Shown piece by piece: positions 53,039 to 62,069 of a stretch of DNA of 64,000 nucleotides. Position numbers and translations under genes: made by a program. A model generated the notes under the pieces. The model had not been told where the DNA came from and did not search any database. It worked only from the letters and a program-made list of their open reading frames with translations. Each line of letters starts with the position of its first letter. The first letter of the stretch is position 1. This DNA comes from Planctomycetota bacterium (lineage in GTDB: Bacteria; Planctomycetota; UBA1135; GCA-002748355): contig JACKHW010000001.1 in assembly GCA_020638795.1 (NCBI GenBank), positions 62,001-126,000 of the forward strand, in the 5' to 3' direction.

Positions 53039-53677
53039 TCAGTCCTCGAGCTGCATCCGGATCTTTTCGGCGATCCTGCGAGCGCCTTCGCGGTGCGAGC
53101 GAGCGAGGTGATCGGCGATGCTCCGACGATCGGCTTCCGGATATGTCTGATGCAGCTTCGAGATCATTTGGATCGACTGGACCTCGAGTTCGAACACCGT
53201 GATTGCAGGGAACAGTCGTTCGACGTAGCCGGCTGGGGTCATCGAGCTTTGCCAAACCGGGTATTCACCAACCTCGGAATACTGGGGTTCGATCCACCGC
53301 GCCAGGTCGTCGACGAGGCGCTTGAAGAACGCGATGTCGGAAATGACGCGGACCGTGCCGCGGATCTGGACTTCTTCGTAGTCGTAGGTCGCTGCCACGC
53401 TGAGATCCGTACGCCAATTGGGGGATACGTAGGTCGCTGGGCCGTCGAACGTCGCCAGGGCCGTTTTTCCGTCCAGATCCTCGGCCTGCGGATTCTGTCT
53501 GTTCAGGTGACCGCGAAGCCGCACCGGAGTCGCGTTATCGAAGTCGGTGATCAATGGAATGCGAGTGCTCCGCAACCCCGTGTGGGACGTCACGAAATGC
53601 GCGAACGGATCGTTTCGAACCAGTGCTTCGACGGCGTCGGCGTTTCCGTGGCTTCGCCAGTCCGGTGGATACCCCAT
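53039..53677 (-). CDS. PaiB-like FMN-binding protein
   Basis: 212 residues. Motifs of the PaiB/FMN-binding split-barrel family: NDPFAHFVTSHTGLRSTRIP, RGHLNRQNPQAEDL (RGHxxRxNPxW-like), ALATFDGPATYVSPNW, and VPTWNYxxVQxxG-like (VAATYDYEEVQIRGTVRV). Bacillus PaiB is described as a repressor of sporulation genes, but most members probably bind flavin and reduce small substrates. C-terminal SIADHLARSHREGARRIAEK is also typical. Ends 35 bases before the adenosyltransferase start. Divergent from the Kelch gene across 122 bases. Confidence 0.85.
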   Translation of the reverse strand: MGYPPDWRSHGNADAVEALVRNDPFAHFVTSHTGLRSTRIPLITDFDNATPVRLRGHLNRQNPQAEDLDGKTALATFDGPATYVSPNWRTDLSVAATYDYEEVQIRGTVRVISDIAFFKRLVDDLARWIEPQYSEVGEYPVWQSSMTPAGYVERLFPAITVFELEVQSIQMISKLHQTYPEADRRSIADHLARSHREGARRIAEKIRMQLED

Positions 53678-53799
53678 GCTGTCCTCTCGAGTAGACGAAC
53701 GCGAGGATAGCCGCGTGCGGTCGGACCGCGATGCGAACCTGCTGCGACGTCAGGCCACCTGCTACGATGACACGCCTGTCTTTCGATCGAGGTAGCAAG

Positions 53800-55371
53800 A
53801 TGCGCAGGCTCAGCACATCCGCTTGTGGAACATCCGTCCGTGGACACCGTCGCCAAACCTTTGTTCTCGCGTTCGCCGCACTCGCCGCGTTGCAGGGCCG
53901 CGGCGAAGCGCAACTAAAAGCAACCGTGTGCACCGAAGGGATCGGCCTCAAGTCGACCTACACGATCGAGGGTGGCCGTCCGGGATTCCCGTTCCTCTTC
54001 CTCACGTCGTTCCAGCGCAGCAACTTCCCGCTGTCGGCGATCGATCCGCGCGACACGCGGACGCTCGGTGTCGGCCTCGAGTTGCTGTCACTCTTGATCG
54101 TTGCGCCGTTCGACGCGACCGGCGGCCGAACGTTCGCGCTACCGATTCCGAACGACACGAATCTCGCGGGACAAGGCGTTCTGCACCAGATCCTCACCTA
54201 CCCGGGGACGACGACGACCTTCGGCGATCTGTCCGATGTGCTCGTCGTGCCGCTCGAGGTACCGGGTGCGTGGCGGCAGGACATCACCAAGGCCATGTTC
54301 TATCCGCGAGCGTGGACGTCGATCATCGACGAAGGCGATGGCAACTTCTTGGTTGCGGGCGGTGGAAGCGGCGCGCTGCTCGCGCTGACTTCGGTCGACA
54401 CGACCGATCGGTTCGATGCATCGACGCGGACGTTCACGCCGGGTCCGAAGATGACCGTCGAGCGTGGCGTCCACACCGTGAGTGAGCTTGCCGGCAACAA
54501 GTGGCTTCTCGCAGGCGGCGTCGATCGCATGAACGATCCGCAGGCGACGTGTGACTTGTACGATGCGAAGCAACACGCGTTTTCTGCTGCTCCCGCGATG
54601 AACGACAAGCGCATGGCGCACACGGCGACCGTGCTTTCCGATGGACGCGTCTTCGTCACGGGCGGTCTGAGTGACATGAGCACGACCCAGGCAGCGCTCG
54701 TCTCGTCGCTCAAGTCGACCGAGATCTACGACCCGGTGACGAACAAGTGGACGAAGGGGCCGGACATGAGCGAAGGCAAGGCCGGGCACGGTGCCTTGCT
54801 GCTTCCCGATGGCCGTGTGCTCTTGAGCGGCGGTCTCACCTATACCGTGTTCTTGTCGATCAAGATCCCACAGTTCAGCAAAGCCGTCGACATCTACGAC
54901 CCCAAGACGAACACGATGAAGGCCGTTGCGGCGATGAACGTCGATCGCGCAGGGCATGGCATCTTCGAGCTCCCGGGCGGCAAGGTGCTCGTCGCCGGAG
55001 GTATCGGGGGCGCGATCTTGAGTGGCGGTGTCCCGACGTCCGGCTCGGAGATCTATGACCCGGCCCAGAACCGTTGGACGACCACGGGCTCGCTGCCGCT
55101 CGCGAAGGGACTCGCAGGCGCGGTCGTGCTCAGCGACGGGAGTCCAGCGATGATCGGTGGCGCGGCCGGGTCGTTCCTCGCGCCGCTCCCGGTCGACGAC
55201 TGCGCTGCTTACGACGTGGCCCGGGGAACTTGGAGCGCCCTGCCGAAACTCGTCACGCCGCGCGCGACCCACGCCGTGATGATGGGTTCTGGCTGTGCGG
55301 TCTTCGCGATCGGCGGTGCCACCGGCGCTTCGAATGCCGCCGTGACGACGGCGGAGACCCTGATTCGCTGA
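53800..55371 (+). CDS. Exported Kelch-repeat propeller protein
   Basis: ATG 53800 with GAGG seven bases upstream and a signal peptide (RRQTFVLAFAALAALQGRGE); two upstream in-frame ATGs are less likely. 523 residues. From about 190 on there are six Kelch/galactose-oxidase-type blades, for example NFLVAGGGSG, RVFVTGGLSD, YDPVTNKWTKGPDMSEGKAG, RVLLSGGLTY, KVLVAGGIGG and YDPAQNRWTTTGSLPLAKGL. The N-terminal 130 residues form a beta-rich domain (STYTIEGGRPGFPFLFLTSF). Galactose oxidase active-site residues are not recognised, so a binding function is more likely. Secreted or periplasmic. Confidence 0.8.
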   Translation: MRRLSTSACGTSVRGHRRQTFVLAFAALAALQGRGEAQLKATVCTEGIGLKSTYTIEGGRPGFPFLFLTSFQRSNFPLSAIDPRDTRTLGVGLELLSLLIVAPFDATGGRTFALPIPNDTNLAGQGVLHQILTYPGTTTTFGDLSDVLVVPLEVPGAWRQDITKAMFYPRAWTSIIDEGDGNFLVAGGGSGALLALTSVDTTDRFDASTRTFTPGPKMTVERGVHTVSELAGNKWLLAGGVDRMNDPQATCDLYDAKQHAFSAAPAMNDKRMAHTATVLSDGRVFVTGGLSDMSTTQAALVSSLKSTEIYDPVTNKWTKGPDMSEGKAGHGALLLPDGRVLLSGGLTYTVFLSIKIPQFSKAVDIYDPKTNTMKAVAAMNVDRAGHGIFELPGGKVLVAGGIGGAILSGGVPTSGSEIYDPAQNRWTTTGSLPLAKGLAGAVVLSDGSPAMIGGAAGSFLAPLPVDDCAAYDVARGTWSALPKLVTPRATHAVMMGSGCAVFAIGGATGASNAAVTTAETLIR

Positions 55372-55598
55372 CGTGCCACCGCAACGGGCAGTCCGGAGTC
55401 GTGGTGGGCCAGGCTTCGAGCCGTTGCTGTGGGGCGCGCGTGGACTATGGGGGAGCGGTCGTAGTCCCCGGTTCGCGATGCGTCGTGCTCACGGCGCCGC
55501 GTGTCGGGTTAGACTGCAAGAAGTGGATCGCACGAACGTGACCCGGCGTTGACATCGAGCCGGTCGGTGGCGTCGAGACAGCAGAGGAGATTGGACAG

Positions 55599-56672
55599 AT
55601 GAACCCCACCCCCTTCCGCCCATGTGTTCTGGCTCTGATCGGACTCGCGAGCTTGCTTGCGAGTGTGACGGCTCAGAACAAGCAGACGATCATCCCAAAG
55701 AAGTATGCCGGTGGCGGTACTGCGCGCACGCTCGTGCCCTTCTCCGAACAACCGCTGCACTATCAGCAGACGTTTTCGGCGGCGGTCATGAAGGAGCAGC
55801 TCTCCGAGCCGGTTCGCCTGCGCGGTATTTCGTTCAAGTCGAAGGGGACCGGCGACGCCAGCATGCAGATCGAGGTGCAGCTCTCGATCTCGAGCTTCTC
55901 GGGAGGGCCGCTCAATGCGGTCTTCTCTCGCAACATGAAGGCCGACACGGTCACGGTCGTGCCGAAGCGTTTCGTCACGCTTCCGGTCTCGACGGGTGGC
56001 TTCGATCTCGCACTACCGTTTGCTCAGGATTGGATCTGGGATGGCGAGAGCGCGATCATTCTCGACATCCAGATCTACAGCAACGGGAACCAGAGCCGGC
56101 AGTTCTTCTACTGGTGGGACTCGATCGCCCCCGACCTCCAAGGCGGCGTGAATGCGCAGTACGCGCTCGGAGCCAATTCGACGATCGCCAACGTGCCGCT
56201 CAGTAATCAAGGGCTCATGGCGCAGTTCGACTACCAGAAGGGCCTGACGATGAACTACGGCGCGGGCTGCAAGGGACAAGGTGGGTTCGTGCCGAAGATC
56301 GGCGCGAGCAGCCTGCCGACCGTCGGGAATCCCAACTTCCGCATCAACGTCTCGAGTGCTCGCCCACAGACGTTCGGCATCCTCATGTGGGGTTCGAGCG
56401 ACAAGAACTGGGGGCCCGTCACGTTGCCCTTTGCACTCGTCAACATCGGAATCCCCAACTGCACGCTGTTGGCCGAACCGCTCGATCTCGTCGCGGCGCA
56501 GATTACCGGCGGATCTCCGGGTTCGGGCATTGGCTCCCTTCCCTTTCCGATTCCGCCGTCGTCCCTGCTGATCGGCTACAACCTTTACATGCAGTGGGCC
56601 GTCATCGACGACACGAACAACGCTGCGCTCGATCTCGTCTTCTCCGACGCGATGCGCGTGATCATCGGTTGA
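55599..56672 (+). CDS. Secreted beta-rich protein with Poly30-type C-terminal domain
   Basis: ATG 55599 is preceded by AGGAGA and begins a signal peptide (VLALIGLASLLASVTAQ). 357 residues. The N-terminal half is a beta-sandwich (LRGISFKSKGTGDASMQIEV). From about 206 there is a YGAGCKGQGGFVPKIGASSL hinge followed by a beta domain ending in AMRVIIG. This GxGCxGxGG(F)xPxIGxSGLPxxGN pattern recurs, in my recollection, at the C-termini of many secreted planctomycete proteins of the Poly30 group, and may mark an adhesion or surface-sorting domain. Function unknown. Confidence 0.7.
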   Translation: MNPTPFRPCVLALIGLASLLASVTAQNKQTIIPKKYAGGGTARTLVPFSEQPLHYQQTFSAAVMKEQLSEPVRLRGISFKSKGTGDASMQIEVQLSISSFSGGPLNAVFSRNMKADTVTVVPKRFVTLPVSTGGFDLALPFAQDWIWDGESAIILDIQIYSNGNQSRQFFYWWDSIAPDLQGGVNAQYALGANSTIANVPLSNQGLMAQFDYQKGLTMNYGAGCKGQGGFVPKIGASSLPTVGNPNFRINVSSARPQTFGILMWGSSDKNWGPVTLPFALVNIGIPNCTLLAEPLDLVAAQITGGSPGSGIGSLPFPIPPSSLLIGYNLYMQWAVIDDTNNAALDLVFSDAMRVIIG

Positions 56673-56780
56673 TTCGCTGTCGGCGTCGTCGCGCTTCGGA
56701 GGTTCCGCGCAGAACGTAGCTCGCGTCGGTCGATCGAACGCAGCTGGCCGGTCCCGACCGTCTTGACGTTGGGTGTAGGG

Positions 56781-56840
56781 CCGTGCTGCCCCTTCCCTCG
56801 GCTCGAGCTCCGAGAAGCGCGGGGCAGGTGGGAGGGGCCG
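56781..56840 (+). repeat. Interspersed repeat, copy A (inverted relative to copy B at 59.4-59.6 kb)
   Basis: The first 41 bases, from CCGTGCTGCCCCTTCCC to GAGAAGCGCG, match the complement of 59527-59567 with two differences, and the last 19-23 bases match the complement of 59404-59426. In copy B about 100 bases separate the two blocks. Part of the 56673-57130 interval, which otherwise holds no gene that I can recognise. Confidence 0.75.
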
Positions 56841-57030
56841 GCCTGGTGGTGGGTGCTTGTTCGCAAGCCTTGGTGCGTGCTGCAACATGGCGCGCGCAGC
56901 GGAACTGAAGACCGCGATCGTCGACGCTGGATCGACGCCCGCTTCGACTCGCGACCTCGATCACGATCGTCGCGTGGATGTTCGATTTCTGATTCGGCAG
57001 ATGTGCTCTTGCGGGCATGCCGACGTGGGC

Positions 57031-57076
57031 GGGGTGCAGACCGGTTACACAGCTGACAGTTCAGACTGACTCCATG
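57031..57076 (+). repeat. 46-bp repeat, left copy
   Basis: Begins GGGGTGCAGACCGGTT and ends GACTCCATG. It recurs in the same orientation at 58211-58257 with a few mismatches and one indel, bracketing the IS481-type remnant. Probably the conserved end of an element family; two direct copies suggest remnants of two adjacent elements. Confidence 0.7.
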
Positions 57077-57139
57077 GCTGACACTGTTCGACTTCATGGT
57101 GGACGCATGGCCGGCATGGCGACTTGCGTTGTCGCATGC

Positions 57140-58070
57140 CATGGAATCAGACGTGCACCATTGAAAGAGCGAGTTCCGTTCATCTCGGAATGGGAGAGCG
57201 GTGAGTTGTCGATGGCTGCCCTCTGTCGGAAGTACGGCGTGAGTCGTCAGACGGGCCACAAGTGGCCCCGCCGCTACCGGTGACTTCAGGACATCGATTC
57301 CTTTCTGGTCGATCTCGAGTTCCACTTGCCATCCGTGGACGACTTCCTGGAGGATGTCGTGAACTTGCGGTTTCGCGTACCAAACGGCGCCGACTTGGGC
57401 TCCCAAGAAGATCCGTGCATCTTTGCTGCACAGGAATGCCCGCAGTTGGAAATGCCCCGCTGCGAGCACGATCCAGTTCGATCCTGAAGCGGTTCCGGGA
57501 TGACGAAGAGGCGCGCGATCGTCGACGACGCGCCGATGAGCCAGGAGGCTTGGAGCCCGCGGTCAGCATCCGAATGCCGTGTGAATTTTTTGGACATCAA
57601 GGTCCGTTTTCGACGGCAGATGGGACCGTTGTGTATCCGCTCACGTTGATGGATGAGCACTCTCGGTTTCTGTTGCGATGGACAGGCCTGCAGAGACGCG
57701 TCCGTGAGTCGCACGAGCTGTCTTCGAGTCGGCGTTCCGTGAGTGGCGTTCCGCAGATCATCCCGTTCGGACAACGGCGTTCCCTTTACTTCGACTGGAC
57801 CGGGTGGGCTGACCGACTCTCCGCGTGGTGGACCCGGTTGGGGATCCGTCACAGTCATCGGCCGGGGAAACCTCGGCAGAATGGTCGTCGCGAGCAGATC
57901 GCACTTTGAAGAACAAGACAGCCTCGCCATCTCGGCATTCGATGCGAGCGCAACAGCGTGCGTTCGACTTGTTCCGGAAGTCATGCAGCAAACAACGTCC
58001 TCATGGGGCGTTGGACGCGCCGATCAGCGAACATATGCGTGGGGAGGTCTCAGAAGAGGTTAAAGCGACC
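57140..58070 (+). pseudogene. Degraded IS481-type (DDE) transposase
   Basis: Pieces of one transposase appear in order but in different frames. The N-terminal HTH is at 57158-57280 (PLKERVPFISEWESGELSMA, then ALCRKYGVSRQTGHKWPRRY). The core is at about 57570-57690 (CEFFGHQGPFSTADGTVVYP then LTLMDEHSRFLL). The second catalytic Asp is in RSDNGVPF near 57770. RLSAWWTRLGIRHSH to QNGRREQ, with the catalytic Glu, is at about 57810-57900. The tail, RTLKNK to AQQRAFDLFR and RPHGALDAP, ends near 58040. At least four frame changes are needed, and the first catalytic Asp of the usual WCADFKG motif is not seen. No longer functional. The segment 57290-57480 shows little transposase signal. Confidence 0.8.
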
Positions 58071-58210
58071 TCAAGAGCCGCATGGAATATCCGTTCGACG
58101 ACGTGGTCTTCGTCGATCGATGCAGGAAGGTGCGATGGGCAGGGAGCATCGCATCGCGGTCGGCACGGCAGTCGCGAATCACTACGTGCGCTTCGAGTTC
58201 TTTGAGGTGT

Positions 58211-58257
58211 GGGGTGCAGACCGGTTTCCCTGGCTGACAGTTCAGACCGACTCCATG
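58211..58257 (+). repeat. 46-bp repeat, right copy
   Basis: Direct copy of the repeat at 57031-57076 (shared GGGGTGCAGACCGGTT, GCTGACAGTTCAGAC and GACTCCATG). The 30 bases after it also loosely resemble those after the left copy, as if another element began here. The interval 58258-58552 contains no gene I can support. Confidence 0.7.
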
Positions 58258-58552
58258 CCGACGCGGTCCAACTTGATTTTGGAGATCGGCGGGCCTGCAG
58301 CGCTGCGACGAGTCCGGCGCCGCCGAATGGAACCAACGCGCTCTCGGCGGCGATGCGCCAGCGAGGGCGAAGCACGTCCTGGTGCGTCGCCTGACTCGAC
58401 TCAGGGTGACAACGCTCGCGTGCAGGCACGCGCGAGGCCTGAGAGCCGCGTGACGCATCGTGCGCCGGCACGTATTGCGGCGTGCGCCGTCGCCCTCGAG
58501 CCTCGGTTGCCTGCGGGTTCAGGACGTCACTGGGATTCGAGCCGCCGCGCTT

Positions 58553-59265
58553 TCACGGCGACGACTTCGGCAGCTCGTGGATGCCGATGCGGCCGTGCCT
58601 CTTCCAACCGACGCGCAGGAGCCAGGTCCGTGGATCCTCGACCGGGACTTCGAAGTCGTCGACTCCGTTCACCTTGACCTTCTCGCGCCAGCCGAAACAC
58701 CAGCGAAGCGAACCGGTCAGGCACCCCGCGCGCATCCCGCCCGTGCTTCCGCGTTCTTGAGCACGTAGAGGATCGCGTTGCGCACTCGCCGCCCAGGCTA
58801 TCAGCGAGGATCGAAGCGTGGTAGCGATCACCGAACCTTGCCCTTGCGCCCCCAGTCTCCGTTGGGCGTCTGCGCCATGCGGATCGCGAGGGATTGCATG
58901 CCGCGCGAGAGCGTGGTCGTGCTCTCCGCTTCGACGATCAGGTGCACGTGATTGGTCTGGATCGAGTAGTGCACGATGCGAAAGCCGCGGCGAGGCTTCA
59001 TCGCGCAGAAGACCGCGCGCAACGATTGTTCGGTGTGCGGATCGCGCAGCGACGGCAGACCTGCAGCGATGCGCATCTTTACGTGCACAGGGAAGCGCTT
59101 CGCGAGCTTCGTGCGAGCCGCGTGGGAGACTCCTGCGCGTTCACCCTTCGGTTTGCGACCGGCGCCGAGTCGCTTACCGCCGCGACCAGGCCCGAACAGC
59201 ATTCCCTGCACTCCGCGCTTCTTCGTTCGAGATCTCATCCTGCGTTCCCAGTGTGGAGCCGCCAC
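58553..59265 (-). pseudogene. Frameshifted REP-associated tyrosine transposase (RAYT, Y1 HUH family)
   Basis: The 5' part (59265 to 58828) encodes 145 residues with HVKMRIAAGLPSLRD, FRIVHYSIQTNHVHLIVEAE (HUH-type HVH motif) and LSRGMQSLAIRMA, typical of RAYT proteins. The frame ends at GKVR-stop, where relatives continue GKVF(G)DRYHA. The rest is found in other frames: FGDRYHASILA just beyond, RNAILYVLKNAE, then FGWREKVKV and RTWLLRVGWKRHGRIGIHEL to the end at 58553. At least three frame changes. The catalytic Tyr region is not in one frame with HVH, so it is inactive. Confidence 0.8.
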
Positions 59266-59403
59266 ACAATCGATGCGGCTACCAACGCGATGTTTGAATC
59301 AGCACATGTTGTTCGAAGCATACTACCGAACACTTCTATGAAAGCAACGATCGAATACGCGAAGTTGGATGTGCGTTTCGATCGCTGCGTCGTCAACTTT
59401 GGA

Positions 59404-59567
59404 CGGCCCCTCCCGCCTGCCCCGCGCCTCTCCAAAGCTCTCGCCTCGGTCGGTCGCCACGTGACATCAGCATCGAGGGGGCGACCGGCGCGAGAGCGAC
59501 GAGAGCCGGCGGCAGGTCCGCCCCCGCGCGCTTCTCAGAGCTCGAGCCGAGGGAAGGGACAGCACGG
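59404..59567 (-). repeat. Interspersed repeat, copy B, with imperfect hairpin
   Basis: The two outer blocks (59404-59426 and 59527-59567) are the complement of copy A at 56781-56840. The inner part contains arms CTCTCGCCTCGGTCGGTCGCC split as 59438-59458 and GGCGACCGGCGCGAGAG at 59480-59496, which pair with a few mismatches. It lies just upstream of the RAYT remnant, so it may be a REP/BIME-like unit that such transposases mobilise. The interval 59266-59403 has no other feature. Confidence 0.65.
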
Positions 59568-59630
59568 CAACGGAACGGACAGCGCAGCAACGGAAGGGAC
59601 AGCACGGCAACGGAACGGACAGCACGAACG
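59557..59630 (+). repeat. 20-bp tandem repeat, about 3.6 copies
   Basis: Unit GGACAGCACGGCAACGGAAC at 59557-59576, a variant at 59577-59596, a perfect copy at 59597-59616 and a partial one from 59617. Overlaps the end of interspersed repeat copy B. Noncoding, ending about 50 bases before the glcF stop. Confidence 0.8.
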
Positions 59631-59679
59631 CCGCAGCACGATCGTCCCCGCTCGTCGGCCGAACTCCCGACGCGGAATC

Positions 59680-60924
59680 CTAATAGCTAGCTGCGAGCAC
59701 TTCGGCGATGTGCAGGACGCGGACCTTCGAACCTCGACGGCGAAGCCCCATCTCGATCTGCAACATGCAACCTGGATTCGCGGTGATGCAGACATCCGCA
59801 CCCGAACGCGTGATGTCGTCGATCTTGCGGCCCAAGATCGAGTCGGCCAGATCGGCCTGCACCAGGTTGTAGATCCCCGCGCTGCCGCAGCAATCCTCAG
59901 GACGCGAAAGCGGCTTCAGCGTGAGGCCCGGAATCGCCGCCAACAAGCTTCGCGGCGCGCTGCGAATCCCCTGGCCATGACACAGGTGACACGGATCGTC
60001 GTAGCACGCCGAGTACTCGACGCGCTTCGTTCCGGGAACGAAGCCGAGTTCGTCGAGAAACTCGCTCATGTCGCGCACCTTGTTCGCGAACGCCGCGGCT
60101 CCCTCGTGCCAGTGGCCGTACTCCTTCATCGCGGACCCGCAGCCGGCGGAATCGAGGATGATCGCATCGAGGTCCTTGCCGAAGGCGGCGATGTTCGCAT
60201 CGACGAGCGGACGCGCGCGTTCGCGCAGACCCGCGTGCACGTGCAGCGCACCGCAGCATCCCTGACCCGCGGGCACGTGTACGCGACATCCGTTCTCGAG
60301 GAGGATGGATAGCAAAGCGCGATTCACGCGACCGAAGACCGTCTCCATCATGCAGCCCGTGAAGAGACCGACCGTCGCGCGAACCGGTCCCTTCGGTTCG
60401 TGGATCCCCGTCTCGAGCGGGCGTCGCTCGCGACTCGGCGCGAGCTTCGGCATCAGCTCGAGGCTGCGTCGCATGGGGCCTGGCAGAGGAAGTGCTCTCG
60501 ACGCGCGATCGAGTCGGAGTCGTTGTGTGGTCGCGAGCAGACTCATCGAGAGTCGATGGCCGCGAGGATGCGCGATGAAGCGATCGAGCCAAGAACGTAG
60601 CGCACGACGACGCCAGGTGTGGTCATCGACGCGGCCGATCGCTTCGCGCGTCTCTTCGAGAAGTTCGCCGTAGCGAACTCCCGAAGGGCAGGCGGATTCG
60701 CATGCACGGCATCCGAGGCATCGATCGAGGGGACCGCGTAGGCTCTTGTCGTCGATGTCGATGCGTCCCTCGGCGAGCGCGCGCATCAAGTAGATGCGCC
60801 CTCGCGGTGAGTCCGTTTCGTTGGTCGTCGTGGCGTAGGTGGGACACGACGGCAGGCAAAGGCCGCAATGCACGCAGTCGAGGCTCGCCTTGTAGGCGCG
60901 CTGTAGGTCCGGTGGTGCGGTCAT
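59680..60924 (-). CDS. glcF: Glycolate oxidase iron-sulfur subunit
   Basis: ATG 60924 overlaps the glcE stop; 414 residues. Two [4Fe-4S] motifs: CVHCGLCLPSCPTY at about 17-30 and CLGCRACESACPSG near 68-81. Two CCG domains follow, with GQGCCGALHVHAG, ACYDDPCHLCHGQ and PEDCCGSAGIYN. This is the canonical GlcF layout of two ferredoxin clusters and two cysteine-rich domains. It passes electrons from the flavoproteins GlcD/GlcE to the quinone pool. Last gene of the operon. Confidence 0.95.
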   Translation of the reverse strand: MTAPPDLQRAYKASLDCVHCGLCLPSCPTYATTTNETDSPRGRIYLMRALAEGRIDIDDKSLRGPLDRCLGCRACESACPSGVRYGELLEETREAIGRVDDHTWRRRALRSWLDRFIAHPRGHRLSMSLLATTQRLRLDRASRALPLPGPMRRSLELMPKLAPSRERRPLETGIHEPKGPVRATVGLFTGCMMETVFGRVNRALLSILLENGCRVHVPAGQGCCGALHVHAGLRERARPLVDANIAAFGKDLDAIILDSAGCGSAMKEYGHWHEGAAAFANKVRDMSEFLDELGFVPGTKRVEYSACYDDPCHLCHGQGIRSAPRSLLAAIPGLTLKPLSRPEDCCGSAGIYNLVQADLADSILGRKIDDITRSGADVCITANPGCMLQIEMGLRRRGSKVRVLHIAEVLAASY

Positions 60925-62069
60925 CCGTGGTTCGACGCCCTGGTGGTCGCGGGGGGTGTCGAGGTGTCGAACGAGATGCGGCTCGGTGCGAAGCACGTTC
61001 CGAACACGCCGAACAGTCGTGTCTCGATCGCAGCGTCCACGAGCGTCGTCCGGAGCATGCCCCGCGGCCCGCGAAGCACGCGCGCGAACCCGACGTCGGT
61101 CTCGAGGCCGGGAGGTACGTTGCTATCGATGCCGACGGAGAACGCGCCTTGGAAGTGCACACGTCCCCGCGCCTCGAGTGGCATCCACTTCAAGAAGTCG
61201 GCGATTCGACTCGGCCGCATTCTGCCGCGCATGACCAGCGGTTCTGCATCGAGCGGTTCCGGTGCAAGGTGCCACGCTCGCTTTCCATCAGCGATGACTT
61301 CGAACGCGTCGTGCTTCGCACGCGCGGTGACGAGCGCGGGCGCGCCGGTGACGACGAACTCGACGCACGCGCTCCCTTCCGATTTCATGACCAAGTCGAT
61401 GCTGCGCGTGTCGGGCAGCGTGCGGCGGAGTTCGAGCCACAGTGCGGAGGCGTCGCTGCGAGTCATGGGCTTCGACCGACAACAGGCGATCGCCTGTGGC
61501 AGCGCGACGAGACGTAGCTCGAGTTCGAGTGCCGCGAAGTAGGCTCCACCGGACCCCACGAAGAGTTTGCACAAGTCGTAGCCGGCAACGTTCTTGACGA
61601 CGCGACCTCCGGATCGGAACTCGGCACCTTTGCCGTCCATCGCGCGCAGGCCGATGATTTGGGATCGAAGCGCGCCACGATCGTGCCCGCGCGGATTCGG
61701 AGGTGCTTCGGCGAAAACCCCGCCGACCGAGCGGTGTGCCGCCGCGTGGATCGGACCAGACTCCACGGTCAAGCCCTCGGCTTCGATCGTCGCCAACAAG
61801 TCGCTCCAGCGCGTCCCGACTCGGACCCCGCATGTCAGATCGTCGGGGGCGAATCTCGAGACTCCCGAGAGTTGGCGCAGGGACACGCGGCGCACCGAAT
61901 CGTCGACCGGCGCACCGAACCCCTCGCGGCTCGCGAACCCGACCGGAAGGCACGCTGCACCCCGAGCGTCGCAGTCACGCAAGAACTCGGCGAGTTCGTG
62001 TTCGCCTTCAACAACGAGGTGGTCCCGTGGTTCGAGCGGAACGATCCGTTCGGAGGCATCAGCGTGCAC
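60921..62069 (-). CDS. glcE: Glycolate oxidase FAD-binding subunit GlcE
   Basis: 382 residues from a GTG at 62069, chosen because the 85 residues upstream in the frame are Arg-rich sequence antisense to the coding strand of glcD overlap, while VHADASERIVPLEPRDHLVV begins a typical GlcE N-terminus. FAD-binding features: CLPVGFASREGFGAP, SGPIHAAAHRSVGGVFAEAP, RGALRSQIIGLRAMDGKG and GGRVVKNVAGYDLCKLFVGS. Overlaps glcD by 11 bases and glcF by ATGA. The glycine-rich PP-loop is less canonical than in E. coli GlcE. Confidence 0.9.
   Translation of the reverse strand: MHADASERIVPLEPRDHLVVEGEHELAEFLRDCDARGAACLPVGFASREGFGAPVDDSVRRVSLRQLSGVSRFAPDDLTCGVRVGTRWSDLLATIEAEGLTVESGPIHAAAHRSVGGVFAEAPPNPRGHDRGALRSQIIGLRAMDGKGAEFRSGGRVVKNVAGYDLCKLFVGSGGAYFAALELELRLVALPQAIACCRSKPMTRSDASALWLELRRTLPDTRSIDLVMKSEGSACVEFVVTGAPALVTARAKHDAFEVIADGKRAWHLAPEPLDAEPLVMRGRMRPSRIADFLKWMPLEARGRVHFQGAFSVGIDSNVPPGLETDVGFARVLRGPRGMLRTTLVDAAIETRLFGVFGTCFAPSRISFDTSTPPATTRASNHG

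Noticed and set aside
56585..57469. Minus-strand frame containing KDARIFLGAQVGAVWYAKPQ
   Set aside because: This part looks protein-like and covers the segment of the IS481 remnant that lacks transposase signal, so it may be an inserted gene fragment, but the rest of the frame is low quality and I cannot identify it.
59557..59630. Possible CRISPR or origin iterons
   Set aside because: Units abut without spacers, only about 3.6 copies, in a decayed mobile-element region.
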